Assembly: GCA_944322695.1 (NCBI GenBank)
Contig: CALUPQ010000081.1
Span: 1-38,834, forward strand
Source: an uncultured Mailhella sp.
GTDB lineage: Bacteria; Desulfobacterota; Desulfovibrionia; Desulfovibrionales; Desulfovibrionaceae
Direction of reading: 5' to 3'
Length of the DNA: 38,834 bases
Of the stretch, positions 25,034 through 32,934 are shown one piece after another. A program made the position numbers and the translations under genes. The notes beneath the pieces are model-generated. The model was not told the DNA's origin and did not search any database. It saw only the letters and a program-made list of their open reading frames with translations. Positions within the stretch are counted from its first letter, which is position 1. Each line of letters starts with the position of its first letter.

Positions 25034-27931
25034 ATGAACAAACTTCTCGTTTCCGGCGCCGCGGCAGTGCTGCTCTGCCTTCTGTGTTCCGGCGCCCCGG
25101 CTGCGGAAAGCCCGCATGGCCTCGCTCCGGCGGGCGACATGCCCTTCATTCCCGACCTCGGGGGCCTGCGCCACAAGGCCTTCAAAAACCAGTACGGCCA
25201 GCAGCGCGAACTTTCCGAAGCCGTGCTTGTCAGGCAAAGCTCCGTGAAGGACGGCAAAGCCGCCGTGCCTGCGGGCGGGCTGTGCTACATTTCGGAAACG
25301 GAAGAGGACGCCGCGCCCTTCCGCCGCGACCCGTTCCTCGTGCTCGGGGAGCACGCCTATCTTGTGGACCTGAAGCAGACCGTGCGCACCGTGCGCGACG
25401 TCAATCTGAAAAAGGGCGAGAAGGTGCTCGTCGACGACGCGGGCTACCGCCTGTGGTTCGACTACGCCACCGACCATTACGATTTGCCCTACATCCAGAT
25501 GGCGCTCATCGCCCCCTCGGGCCACTGGCCCATGGAATTTTCCGTTTCCTCCAAGTTCCCCGCCATCAAGGACCTGCCCGACCGCAGCCACATGGAAGGC
25601 GACGTGGAACAGCTCGACGAATTCTTCCTCGACCCCGTGTTCGACTACGGCGCGAGCCGCTTCGAAGTGAAGGACCACGACTTCACCAAGGCGCATTTCG
25701 CCGCGCTCAGCTATCCCGTCATCGAGGAGGCCACCTTCTCGCTCTCCCGCCCCGTGGTGCTCGACCTCAGGCAGGAGGAATACCGCCTCTACGGCACCAA
25801 GCGCATCTACGCCTTCCGCGAAAGCAGCGGCTTCCGCGTCCGCGTGACGGATTTTTCCGGCAGCACCGTGCTGGCCGAAAAGCTGGTGCGCCCCGTCAGC
25901 TCCCAGGGCTACAAGGACGAGGATAAGGAAAAGGACGCCTACAGCCTCACCGTGCCCGGCGAGGACATGCGCATCGAAATCGCCGTGCAGCCCGAATACC
26001 TGCGCCATTCCGACTTCATGCCCTGGTCCACGGCCGTCCCGCACGACTGGCAGGACGGCGTGCTGAGCTTCGTCATCTACCGCGACCTCGTCACCGTGAA
26101 GAACGGCGAAGCCTGGCCGCTTGATGCCCGCTACAAGGTGGGGCTCGAAGCGAACCTGCTCACCGGCAAGCTCCAGCGCCTCACGCTGGAAAACGCGGAA
26201 GCCTTCACGCTCGACGCCGAAAACGACAGCTTCGACGGACCCGTGAAGTACTCGGACATCTGGAACCGTCCCGCCTTCCGTCTCGTGGCCGACGACATCG
26301 AAGGCGACAAGGTGAAAAGCTACTACCTGCGCGACGCCTTCTTCCAGCGTACCGACAACCTCGCCTTCACGGACAAGGGCCGCAAGGACATCGACTGCTT
26401 CATCGGCCGCGCCCCGACCTTCATCTCCATTCTGGAAGACAGCTTCCTCACCCGTCTGGCCATGCCGGAATTCGGTACGGAAGTGCAGGGCTCGCACTTC
26501 ACCTCCTTCCCCAGCGTCATGCCCAACATGGCCTTCCACTCCCCGGACCCCACGGCTCCCTTCGGCGGCCTCATGCGCGGCTTCGGGCGCGAACAGGTGA
26601 CCAACCGCCGCGGCGAAAGACTCACCTCCTCCGAAGGCCTCGTCATCCGCGGCAGCTACGTGGACTGGAAGAACAACCGCATCGTCATTCCGCCCTCCGG
26701 TCTGTTCTACACCTCACGCAACGCCCGCAACGTGCGCGCCCTGAACGGCGAAACCTTCTACATGCTCGGCCGCCGCGCCTACATCGCCACCTTCGAATCC
26801 ACGACCTTCACGCGCCGCAACTTCGACATCGACTTCTGGCGCGTGCAGCCCGACGCCAGCCAGCATCCCATCTACTGGCAGGACCAGCCTCTCGGCGTGA
26901 ACAACAAGGTGCTGCGCCTCACCGAAAGCCACCTGCTCGACGACAGGCCCATGGCGCAAATCAACGTGGTGAAGTACTCGGGCAACAACTTCGGCGCGCC
27001 CTTCGAACTTGCGCAGGGCCTCAGCCGCGAACAGGGCGACCGCTACTACCTGCACGACCGCTTCGCCGAAGGCGCCACCTGGATTGAGCCGGAATTCGTG
27101 GGCGAAACCTACGTGCGCGTGAAGAGCTTCGGCACGCCCGCCATCCAGAACGTGCAGTACACCTACGAAAAGCCCGTGCGCGTCCTGCTCGCTCCCGGCG
27201 AGGAAAAGGCCGTGGGCAAGAACCATGCGCTGAAGCTCGTCGCCTTCGACGAAGCCGCCGGCACGAGCACCGTCGAACTTCGCAGAAACGACGGCTCTCT
27301 GGTGGAAACAAGGACCCTCGGCCCCCTCACGGCAGAGACCCGCGCCTTCCTGCCCCAGCATCAGCGCGTGGTGAACTCCCTGCAGTTCCAGTTCGACGAA
27401 GGCAAGAACAAGGTGCTCGCCGAAATGGACGTGAAGACGCCTTTCGAAAAGGGCAAGGCCGCCTTCTACACCTACGTGGATTTGAGAAAGCTCGAAAGCG
27501 ACACCCCCTACGAAGGCGACCCGCGCTTCATGGTGCGGCCCGACGTGTGCGGTCACTGCTACCAGCTCAATGAAGTGCTGCTGGACAACCCCGAGCCCAT
27601 CATCCTCGACAAGGAGCATCCCCGCTTCGACGGTCCGCTCATGGCCGACGGCAAGCCCCAGTTCAGCATCGTCATCGACAGCTTCGACGGCGAAATGATT
27701 CACGCCTGGCACATCGAGACCAACTACCGCAAGCGCGTGTTCAAGAGCGCCAACCTCGCCTTCCAGCCGCGCAACAACATCGACGTGCTCATGGGCGTGA
27801 ACGGCACCATCGAAGGCTTTTTGCGCGCCTCGCTCATGGAGCGCTCCGCCTGGCAGGAATACTGGCGCACCGGCACGCATCCTCACCCCGAACGTGGGCT
27901 CGACGCATGGCTGGCCCACAAGTTCCAATAG
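25034..27931 (+). CDS. Large exported protein with internal duplication, unknown family
   Basis: 965 residues from ATG 25034 (AAGGAAG upstream), with a Sec signal ending APAAE (~24). I do not recognise the family. It is built from two related halves: residues ~52-125 (NQYGQQRELSEAVLVRQ, PAGGLCY, FLVLGEHAYL) align with ~525-600 (NRRGERLTSSEGLVIRG, PPSGLFY, FYMLGRRAYI). A beta-rich, Asp/Tyr/Trp-rich pattern suggests a periplasmic or surface beta structure. A late CGHC pair (near residue 838) could form a disulfide or bind metal; it is not a haem motif because no His follows. It is the first gene of a sigma-54 operon with a YeiH-like transporter, two tiny membrane proteins and a distal HhH protein. 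A catalytic or binding role parallel to the ASSTs is inferred from that pairing only. Confidence 0.82.
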   Translation: MNKLLVSGAAAVLLCLLCSGAPAAESPHGLAPAGDMPFIPDLGGLRHKAFKNQYGQQRELSEAVLVRQSSVKDGKAAVPAGGLCYISETEEDAAPFRRDPFLVLGEHAYLVDLKQTVRTVRDVNLKKGEKVLVDDAGYRLWFDYATDHYDLPYIQMALIAPSGHWPMEFSVSSKFPAIKDLPDRSHMEGDVEQLDEFFLDPVFDYGASRFEVKDHDFTKAHFAALSYPVIEEATFSLSRPVVLDLRQEEYRLYGTKRIYAFRESSGFRVRVTDFSGSTVLAEKLVRPVSSQGYKDEDKEKDAYSLTVPGEDMRIEIAVQPEYLRHSDFMPWSTAVPHDWQDGVLSFVIYRDLVTVKNGEAWPLDARYKVGLEANLLTGKLQRLTLENAEAFTLDAENDSFDGPVKYSDIWNRPAFRLVADDIEGDKVKSYYLRDAFFQRTDNLAFTDKGRKDIDCFIGRAPTFISILEDSFLTRLAMPEFGTEVQGSHFTSFPSVMPNMAFHSPDPTAPFGGLMRGFGREQVTNRRGERLTSSEGLVIRGSYVDWKNNRIVIPPSGLFYTSRNARNVRALNGETFYMLGRRAYIATFESTTFTRRNFDIDFWRVQPDASQHPIYWQDQPLGVNNKVLRLTESHLLDDRPMAQINVVKYSGNNFGAPFELAQGLSREQGDRYYLHDRFAEGATWIEPEFVGETYVRVKSFGTPAIQNVQYTYEKPVRVLLAPGEEKAVGKNHALKLVAFDEAAGTSTVELRRNDGSLVETRTLGPLTAETRAFLPQHQRVVNSLQFQFDEGKNKVLAEMDVKTPFEKGKAAFYTYVDLRKLESDTPYEGDPRFMVRPDVCGHCYQLNEVLLDNPEPIILDKEHPRFDGPLMADGKPQFSIVIDSFDGEMIHAWHIETNYRKRVFKSANLAFQPRNNIDVLMGVNGTIEGFLRASLMERSAWQEYWRTGTHPHPERGLDAWLAHKFQ

Positions 27932-27948
27932 CATAGGCAGGTACCATC

Positions 27949-29094
27949 ATGAATATTCCCTATGAGGAGCGCCGTCGCTCTTTCCTGAGCTGCTTCTACA
28001 GCATGCAGGAATCCCTGCCCGGCCTGCTGGCCATGTTCTTCATCGCGCTGTTTTCCAACAATCTCGCGGGCTCTCCGAACCCGCTGACGCTGGAAAACCT
28101 GTTCGGATGGCTTGATGGCGTCATCGGTCCGGTCAACCATCAGCCTCTCTTTCAGATACTCAACTCCAACTTCGTGTGGAACCCCTTCCTCGTCGGTCTC
28201 ATCATCGGCAACGTCTTCGGCGTGCCGGACTCCTGGAAGCGCGGACTTTCCTACATCCATAAGCTCATGCCGCTCGGCATCATCATGCTGGCGCCGCACT
28301 TCATCTTCAGTCATGCGGAGAAGGCCGGAATGCCGCTCATTCTTCTCGCCTTCGCCGTCATGCTGCTGACCTCCGTCGTCACCATGCTGCTCGGCAGGCT
28401 CCTGCGCATGGACGACCGTTTCTACTCCACCGTCGCGGGTGCCCTTTCCACGGGCGACCCCCACGTGGTGGCCATCCTCATGCCCATGCTGAAGTCCAAG
28501 GGCGGGCAGGTCATCAACGCTCTCGGCAGCATCCTGCTGTTCGGACTCGTCGCCTCCTTCCTGCTGCCCCTTCTCGGGCACGCCCTCGGCATGGAGGACA
28601 AGGCCTTCGCCGTTCTTTCCGTGTTCGGCATAGGCAACACGGGGCAGATGTTCAACGCGGCCTTCGGCTACAGCTACGAGGCCGGGCACTGGGCGCACTA
28701 CTTCGAATCCGTGCGCCACGCCCTCATGCCCGCAGGCTTCCTGTTCGTGTTCTTCGTCATGTTCATCCGCGCCCGCATCTACCGGGACGACGAGAACGTG
28801 ATGGCCACGCGCGCCCACAAAAGCCTGCCGCTCTTCATCATCGTCTTCATCATCGCCTACGTCGTGGTGCAGTTCCATGTGGTGAAGGAACCGGCCCATC
28901 TCGCCATCTTCGAACTGGTGAAGTGGGACTTCTCGCTCGCCGCAGCCGCCCTCGGCCTTTCGCTTCCCCTGCGCGAAATCGCCCAGTGGGGGCTGCGCGG
29001 CGTGGTTCTCGCCTTCACCTCCGGCATCATCCGCATCGCCGTGCTCGTCCTCTGCCTGCTCGCCGCCGCCCACTTCAACTTCCCGCTCTTCTAA
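27949..29094 (+). CDS. YeiH/UPF0324-like membrane protein (putative sulfate exporter family)
   Basis: 381 residues with about ten membrane segments. Blocks line up in order with E. coli YeiH as I remember it: SLPGLLAMFF, VGLIIGNVFG, LMPLGIIML, SILLFGLVASFLLPLL, a GQMFNAA motif where YeiH has a conserved AQVVAAG, and SLAAAALGLSL near the end. The YeiH signature SICGAAAV is replaced by LSTGDPHVV, so specificity probably differs. The family is annotated as putative sulfate exporters, though direct evidence for most members is thin. It lies 17 bases behind the 965-residue protein gene. Handling of sulfate or sulfite released by the periplasmic enzymes is possible but inferred. Confidence 0.75.
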   Translation: MNIPYEERRRSFLSCFYSMQESLPGLLAMFFIALFSNNLAGSPNPLTLENLFGWLDGVIGPVNHQPLFQILNSNFVWNPFLVGLIIGNVFGVPDSWKRGLSYIHKLMPLGIIMLAPHFIFSHAEKAGMPLILLAFAVMLLTSVVTMLLGRLLRMDDRFYSTVAGALSTGDPHVVAILMPMLKSKGGQVINALGSILLFGLVASFLLPLLGHALGMEDKAFAVLSVFGIGNTGQMFNAAFGYSYEAGHWAHYFESVRHALMPAGFLFVFFVMFIRARIYRDDENVMATRAHKSLPLFIIVFIIAYVVVQFHVVKEPAHLAIFELVKWDFSLAAAALGLSLPLREIAQWGLRGVVLAFTSGIIRIAVLVLCLLAAAHFNFPLF

Positions 29095-29104
29095 GGAGGA
29101 AACC

Positions 29105-29254
29105 ATGCGTCAATCCCATACCACCGACGATGCCGGTTTCAACTACATGGAAAACTCCGGGCAGGAAGAACATGACCGCGACATGGTGGGCATCATACTC
29201 GCCGTCGCCTTCATGGTCCTCACCGTGCTCGTGCAGCGCGCAGGCCTGCTCTAG
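29105..29254 (+). CDS. 49-residue single-span membrane protein
   Basis: AAGGAGG lies a few bases before ATG 29105, and the gene starts ten bases after the transporter stop. The product has an acidic soluble N-terminus (TTDDAGFNYMENSGQEEHD) and one C-terminal membrane segment (GIILAVAFMVLTVLV). It resembles small accessory subunits of membrane complexes. The strong ribosome site and operon position support expression; the function is unknown. A terminator-like hairpin follows before the next gene. Confidence 0.7.
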   Translation: MRQSHTTDDAGFNYMENSGQEEHDRDMVGIILAVAFMVLTVLVQRAGLL

Positions 29255-29348
29255 CAGGGCCACCCTTTTCCGAACAGAACACTCATAACTGTCGGACTCC
29301 CAACCTCAGCCCGGCCGGGACCTTCACCCGGCCGGAAGCCAACCCTCC

Positions 29349-29388
29349 AAAAGCCTCCCGCGTGGCGGACGTCACGCACGGGCTTTTT
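29349..29388 (+). terminator. Terminator-like hairpin inside operon 3
   Basis: AAAAGCC...CGTG pairs imperfectly with CACG...GGGCTTTT and ends in TTTTT. A second strong stem without T residues, CCGGCCGGG/CCCGGCCGG, stands just before it (29311-29335). Together they could reduce read-through into the two distal genes. Confidence 0.6.
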
Positions 29389-29402
29389 CAAGGAACCCTA
29401 CC

Positions 29403-29606
29403 ATGACAGGCATCACGTTCTACCTCCATATTCTGTTCGCCCTGCTGCTCTTCTGGGCCACGGCGACAGCCATCTACATGGGCGTATTTCACGCCCACAG
29501 GCCGGACCGCAGTCAGGGACGCCGGCACCTCTGCCTCGTCTTCTCCTCGCTGCTGTCCTTCGTCATCTGCTTCTTCATGTATTCCTGGTCCTATCTCAGC
29601 TGGTAA
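29403..29606 (+). CDS. 67-residue two-span membrane protein
   Basis: AAGGAACCCTACC precedes ATG 29403. Two membrane segments (FYLHILFALLLFWATATAIYM in part, and FSSLLSFVICFFMYSW) are joined by a basic loop, HAHRPDRSQGRRH. It lies after the internal terminator and 14 bases before HhH gene 4. The family is not recognised; it may be a membrane tether for the exported components. Confidence 0.68.
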   Translation: MTGITFYLHILFALLLFWATATAIYMGVFHAHRPDRSQGRRHLCLVFSSLLSFVICFFMYSWSYLSW

Positions 29607-29620
29607 AAAGGAGGCTCTCC

Positions 29621-29917
29621 ATGAAATCCACGCTTTCCGCCGCTCTTGCTCTGGCCCTCTGCCTCACCTTCTCCTCCGCCTCGCTGGCCGCCGATGAAGG
29701 CATCAACGTCAACACCGCCACGCAGGAAGAACTCGCTTCCGTGCCCGGCCTGAACGCCGACCTGGCCAAGGCCATCGTGGAATACCGCGAAGACATGGGC
29801 GACTTCATGTCCATCGACGAACTGGCCGACGTGCCCGGCATGAACAAGGACGCCTTTGACCAGGCCAGGCAGGTTCTGCGCGTGGACGCCATTTCCGGCG
29901 CCGAGTGCAACTGCTGA
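29621..29917 (+). CDS. Small secreted helix-hairpin-helix protein 4 (ComEA-like)
   Basis: 98 residues (AAAGGAGG upstream) with a Sec signal ending SLAA. This is the most ComEA-like of the four: INVNTATQEELASVPGLN, ADLAKAIVEYREDMGDF and SIDELADVPGMNKDAF. The hairpin turns read PGLN and PGMN instead of PGIG, which weakens a DNA-binding role. The C-terminus ends in CNC, possibly a disulfide or metal site. It closes operon 3 as HhH 1-3 close the ASST operons. A competence role is unlikely in this context, since no ComEC or pilus gene is present. Confidence 0.84.
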   Translation: MKSTLSAALALALCLTFSSASLAADEGINVNTATQEELASVPGLNADLAKAIVEYREDMGDFMSIDELADVPGMNKDAFDQARQVLRVDAISGAECNC

Positions 29918-29935
29918 TTTTCCCCTGCCTCCACG

Positions 29936-29977
29936 AAAGAAGGCGGCCGGAGCGCTCTCCGACCGCCTTCTTTTTTC
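29936..29977 (+). terminator. Terminator of operon 3
   Basis: AAGAAGGCGG-C-CGGAG - CGCT - CTCCG-A-CCGCCTTCTT stem ending in TTTTTT; one of the strongest terminators in the window. Confidence 0.93.
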
Positions 29978-30355
29978 ATCTCTTTATCGTTCCGCACCTT
30001 CCGGCAACGCCTGCAAGAACCGCCATGCCTCTGCTTGAAAAGGCAGGCACCGCCTGCCTGCAAAAACAGCGTCCCTCAAAAACACCCTGGGAAAAGGCCC
30101 AAGGGCAGGACGCTCCCCTGCATAAACGCAGTCCGCAACACGGCCGACCCCTCCGCCGTTTTTCCTCAAAGGGGCAGGATGAGGCCGGACGAAGCCTCCT
30201 CCGGAAAAGAAGAGCCCCGGGACTTTTCCGTTTCCTTTGCGCCTCTTCGGTGCTGCAAAAGGCTTAAGGAAGGTGAGAAGTCTCTGTCGAAAGCTCCCGG
30301 AAAGGCGCCCTTCCCTTTTCCGTCCGGGCCGCCGCTTTCCGAAACGCCGTACAGG
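29978..30355. other. Spacer with two hairpins between operon 3 and miaB
   Basis: No gene is convincing. A perfect 8-bp hairpin AGGCAGGC-ACC-GCCTGCCT sits at 30041-30059. It is followed by a two-part fold, GCGTCC (30069) with GGACGC (30108), enclosing CCTGGG/CCCAAGG. It could be a small RNA or nothing; no T tract or promoter was found. Confidence 0.4.
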
Positions 30356-31714
30356 TCACGCCCGGGAAACGGGCACGGCCTTGAGCGAATGCTTCAGCGC
30401 CTTTTCGATTTTCACGTCCACGAACTGCCCGGGGCGACCTTCGCCTTCGGGCATGCGCACGTTCACCATGTCCCCCCACACGTCGCGGCCCTGCCATTCG
30501 TTGCCGCCCTCGGTCTGCCTGGCGCTCGGCGCTTCCAGAAGCACGTCGGTCTCAAGGCCCACGCGGGTGCGCAGCCACGCTTCGGCACGCTCGTTCTGAA
30601 GGCTCTGGAGGCGCTCAAGCCGCTCCAGCTGCACTTCGTGCGGAATTTTGAAAGGCATGGCCGAAGCTCTGGTGCCCGGCCTGTCGGAATAACAGAAGGA
30701 GAAGCTGGACATGAAGCCGCAGCTGTCGATGGCCTTCAGGGTATCCTCGAATTCCTCTTCCGTTTCCGAGGGGAAGCCCACGATGAGGTCGGTGGAGAGC
30801 GCCATGTCGGGGCGCGCCTTGCGCAGCCCTTCCACCACGGAAAGGTAGCGCTCCATGGTGTAGCCGCGGCCCATCTTCTTCAGCATGGAATCGGAGCCGG
30901 ACTGAAGCGGCAGGTGCAGGCGCGGGCAGAGCTGCGGCAGTTCGGCGAACATGTCGATGGTTTCCTGCGAGAAGTCCCGCGGATGGGCGGAAACGAAGCG
31001 GATGCGGCGAAGGCCGGGGATGGCCGCCACCTGACGCAGAAGTTCGGGAAAGCTCGTACCGTCCCCGCTCTTGTCGTTGCCGAAGACGTTGACGTTCTGG
31101 CCGAGCAGCGTGATGTCGCCCGCGCCGCGCGCCACCCAGGCGCGGCATTCGTCGAGCACGGCCTTTGTGGAGCGGGACTTTCTCGGCCCGCGCGTATAGG
31201 GCACGATGCAGTAGGCGCAGAAGTTGTCGCAGCCCTGCATGATGTTCACATAGGCCACGGGCGTGACGCCCTGCTGCTCCGGCCTGCCGGCAGCGTCCAC
31301 AAGGCAGGGGTCGCGGTCGGGAAACACGTCGGTGAAATCAAGGAAGGAGAGCTTCAGCTTCGGCTCGTGCAGCAGGCGGACGAAGGCTTCGGGCACAGAG
31401 GCCACGCCGTCGCTGCCCGCCACAAGGCGCACCTGCGGGTGACGGCGCATGAGCTCCTCGCCGAGCTGCTGGGCCACGCAGCCGGCCACGCCCACCACGG
31501 CGCGGGGGTTGGCCCGCTGCACGCGTCCAAGGGCGCTGTGCACCTTCTGCTCCGGCTTCTCGCGCACGGAGCAGGTGTTCAGAAACACCACGTCGGCTTC
31601 TTCCAGCGGCTTTTCCTCAAAGCCGAGCCGCATGAGAGCGCGCTCCACCCACTGAGACTCGTTGACGTTCATCTGACAGCCAAACGTGATGCAATGAAAT
31701 CCGGGCCTGCCCAT
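30356..31714 (-). CDS. miaB: tRNA-2-methylthio-N6-dimethylallyladenosine synthase
   Basis: 452 residues. An N-terminal UPF0004 domain with three cluster cysteines (GCQMN, NTCSVR, AGCVAQ), a radical SAM domain with C162-x3-C166-x2-C169, then the typical YTRGPRKSR segment, and a C-terminal TRAM domain. It methylthiolates i6A37 of tRNAs using two [4Fe-4S] clusters and SAM. AGGAG precedes the start at 31714. The YTRG.E/R motif and lack of RimO/MtaB features favour MiaB. Confidence 0.94.
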   Translation of the reverse strand: MGRPGFHCITFGCQMNVNESQWVERALMRLGFEEKPLEEADVVFLNTCSVREKPEQKVHSALGRVQRANPRAVVGVAGCVAQQLGEELMRRHPQVRLVAGSDGVASVPEAFVRLLHEPKLKLSFLDFTDVFPDRDPCLVDAAGRPEQQGVTPVAYVNIMQGCDNFCAYCIVPYTRGPRKSRSTKAVLDECRAWVARGAGDITLLGQNVNVFGNDKSGDGTSFPELLRQVAAIPGLRRIRFVSAHPRDFSQETIDMFAELPQLCPRLHLPLQSGSDSMLKKMGRGYTMERYLSVVEGLRKARPDMALSTDLIVGFPSETEEEFEDTLKAIDSCGFMSSFSFCYSDRPGTRASAMPFKIPHEVQLERLERLQSLQNERAEAWLRTRVGLETDVLLEAPSARQTEGGNEWQGRDVWGDMVNVRMPEGEGRPGQFVDVKIEKALKHSLKAVPVSRA

Positions 31715-32073
31715 GGTATCTCCTGAAAAAATTGAATCAGTGCGCCTTTGCGGGGCGCTTTTTCTGCGGCATCACGCAGAGCCGCCGTTTTATTCCGTGC
31801 CGCGGGGCTTTTGCGCCGTCCCGCTCCGAATCTCCGGCCCATCCAAAAATTTCCCGAACAGCCGGGGCCTTTCGGTCGTGCTTCCGGCAGCGCCTTCCGC
31901 CGCCCGCTCTCTTCCGGGTGTTCCTCCCCCGCAGGAGTGAAACGCGCCCGGCCTTCCGCCGCCCCGCGGGAACCTTTTTCCCAAGGGAAACAGCCGCCCT
32001 CCGGAGCGTCGCTCCGTTGCCACGCCTCCGGCTTTCGGACGGCTTCGGGAGCCGGAACGACCTGCCGCTCCAG
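31715..32073. other. Spacer between miaB and tatD
   Basis: About 360 bases without a convincing gene. A 15-base near-perfect palindrome, CGGAGCG-T-CGCTCCG, is at 32002-32016, and a GC-rich hairpin GCGCC...GGCGC lies near 31742-31763. No clear terminator for tatD or promoter for miaB could be defined. Confidence 0.5.
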
Positions 32074-32931
32074 CTATTGCGCCTTCTCCATGCCGAAAAA
32101 GCGCCGGGCGTTATCCCCTGTGAGCGTCCACAACTCTTCCGTGCTCATGCCGAGCTCCGAGGCAAGGCACTCGGCCGTGAACACGGTAAGCGCGGGCTCG
32201 TTGGTCTTGCCCCGCCAGGGCTGCGGCGCAAGATAGGGGCAGTCGGTCTCAAGCATGAGCCGCTCGGGAAGCACTTCGTGCAGGGCCTCGCGCACCTCGG
32301 CGTTGGCCTTGAAGGTCGATGCTCCGCCGAAGGCAATGTGCCACCCGCGCTCCATAATCTGTTTCGCCCGCGTCCTGTCGCCGCCGAAGCAGTGCCACAA
32401 AAGCGGCCAGTCCCGCATGCCCTCCTCATCCAGAATGGCAAACACCTTGTCCCAGGCGTCGCGGGAGTGGATGACCACGGGCTTGCCGAGCTCCTTCGCC
32501 AGACGAAGCTGACGGCGGAACCACGGCTCCTGAAGCGCGGAGGGAGAATAGCCTTCCTCGTAGTGATAATCCAGACCGATTTCACCCACGGCCCTGATGA
32601 GAGGGTCCGTCTTCACGGCCTCCACAAGGCGCTCCCACTCCTCTTCATCCGCATGGAGCACGTCCTCGGGGTGCAGGCCCCGGGCGAAGCAGATGTCCGG
32701 CGCCTTGGGCAGCGCGGCGGCCGCTTCGAGAATGACGTTCCTGTTCGCGGCGTAGCGCTCGTGCTGCAGAAACATGTGCACGATGAGGGATACTCCGGAG
32801 GAGACGGCCCGCTCCAGCATGCCGGAAAGGTCGGGCAGAAGGCGCTCGTCGTCGAGGTGGGCGTGGCTGTCCGCGCCGGTGAAAGGCAGGCCGAGGCTCT
32901 GTGGCAGCGGCCGCTGTTTTGGGGAAGACAT
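32074..32931 (-). CDS. tatD: TatD family metal-dependent hydrolase (DNase)
   Basis: 285 residues. Metal ligands of the amidohydrolase-type barrel are visible in order: HAHLD (HxH), Glu in GEIGLDYHYE, His in IHSRDAWD, His in WHCFGGD and Asp in LETDCPYLAP. The family has 3'-5' exonuclease or deoxyribonuclease activity; the in vivo role is uncertain. It begins three bases after the waaF stop, with its ribosome site GAGGAATAA inside the waaF end, so the two are coupled. Confidence 0.9.
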   Translation of the reverse strand: MSSPKQRPLPQSLGLPFTGADSHAHLDDERLLPDLSGMLERAVSSGVSLIVHMFLQHERYAANRNVILEAAAALPKAPDICFARGLHPEDVLHADEEEWERLVEAVKTDPLIRAVGEIGLDYHYEEGYSPSALQEPWFRRQLRLAKELGKPVVIHSRDAWDKVFAILDEEGMRDWPLLWHCFGGDRTRAKQIMERGWHIAFGGASTFKANAEVREALHEVLPERLMLETDCPYLAPQPWRGKTNEPALTVFTAECLASELGMSTEELWTLTGDNARRFFGMEKAQ

Positions 32932-32934
32932 GGC

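Noticed and set aside
27545-27560. CGHC motif in the 965-residue protein as a possible haem site
   Set aside because: The residue after the second Cys is Tyr, not His, so it is not a c-type haem motif.
16337-29917. HhH genes as competence (ComEA) genes
   Set aside because: No ComEC, ComF or pilus genes nearby; hairpin glycines needed for DNA contact are replaced; always placed behind exported-protein genes.
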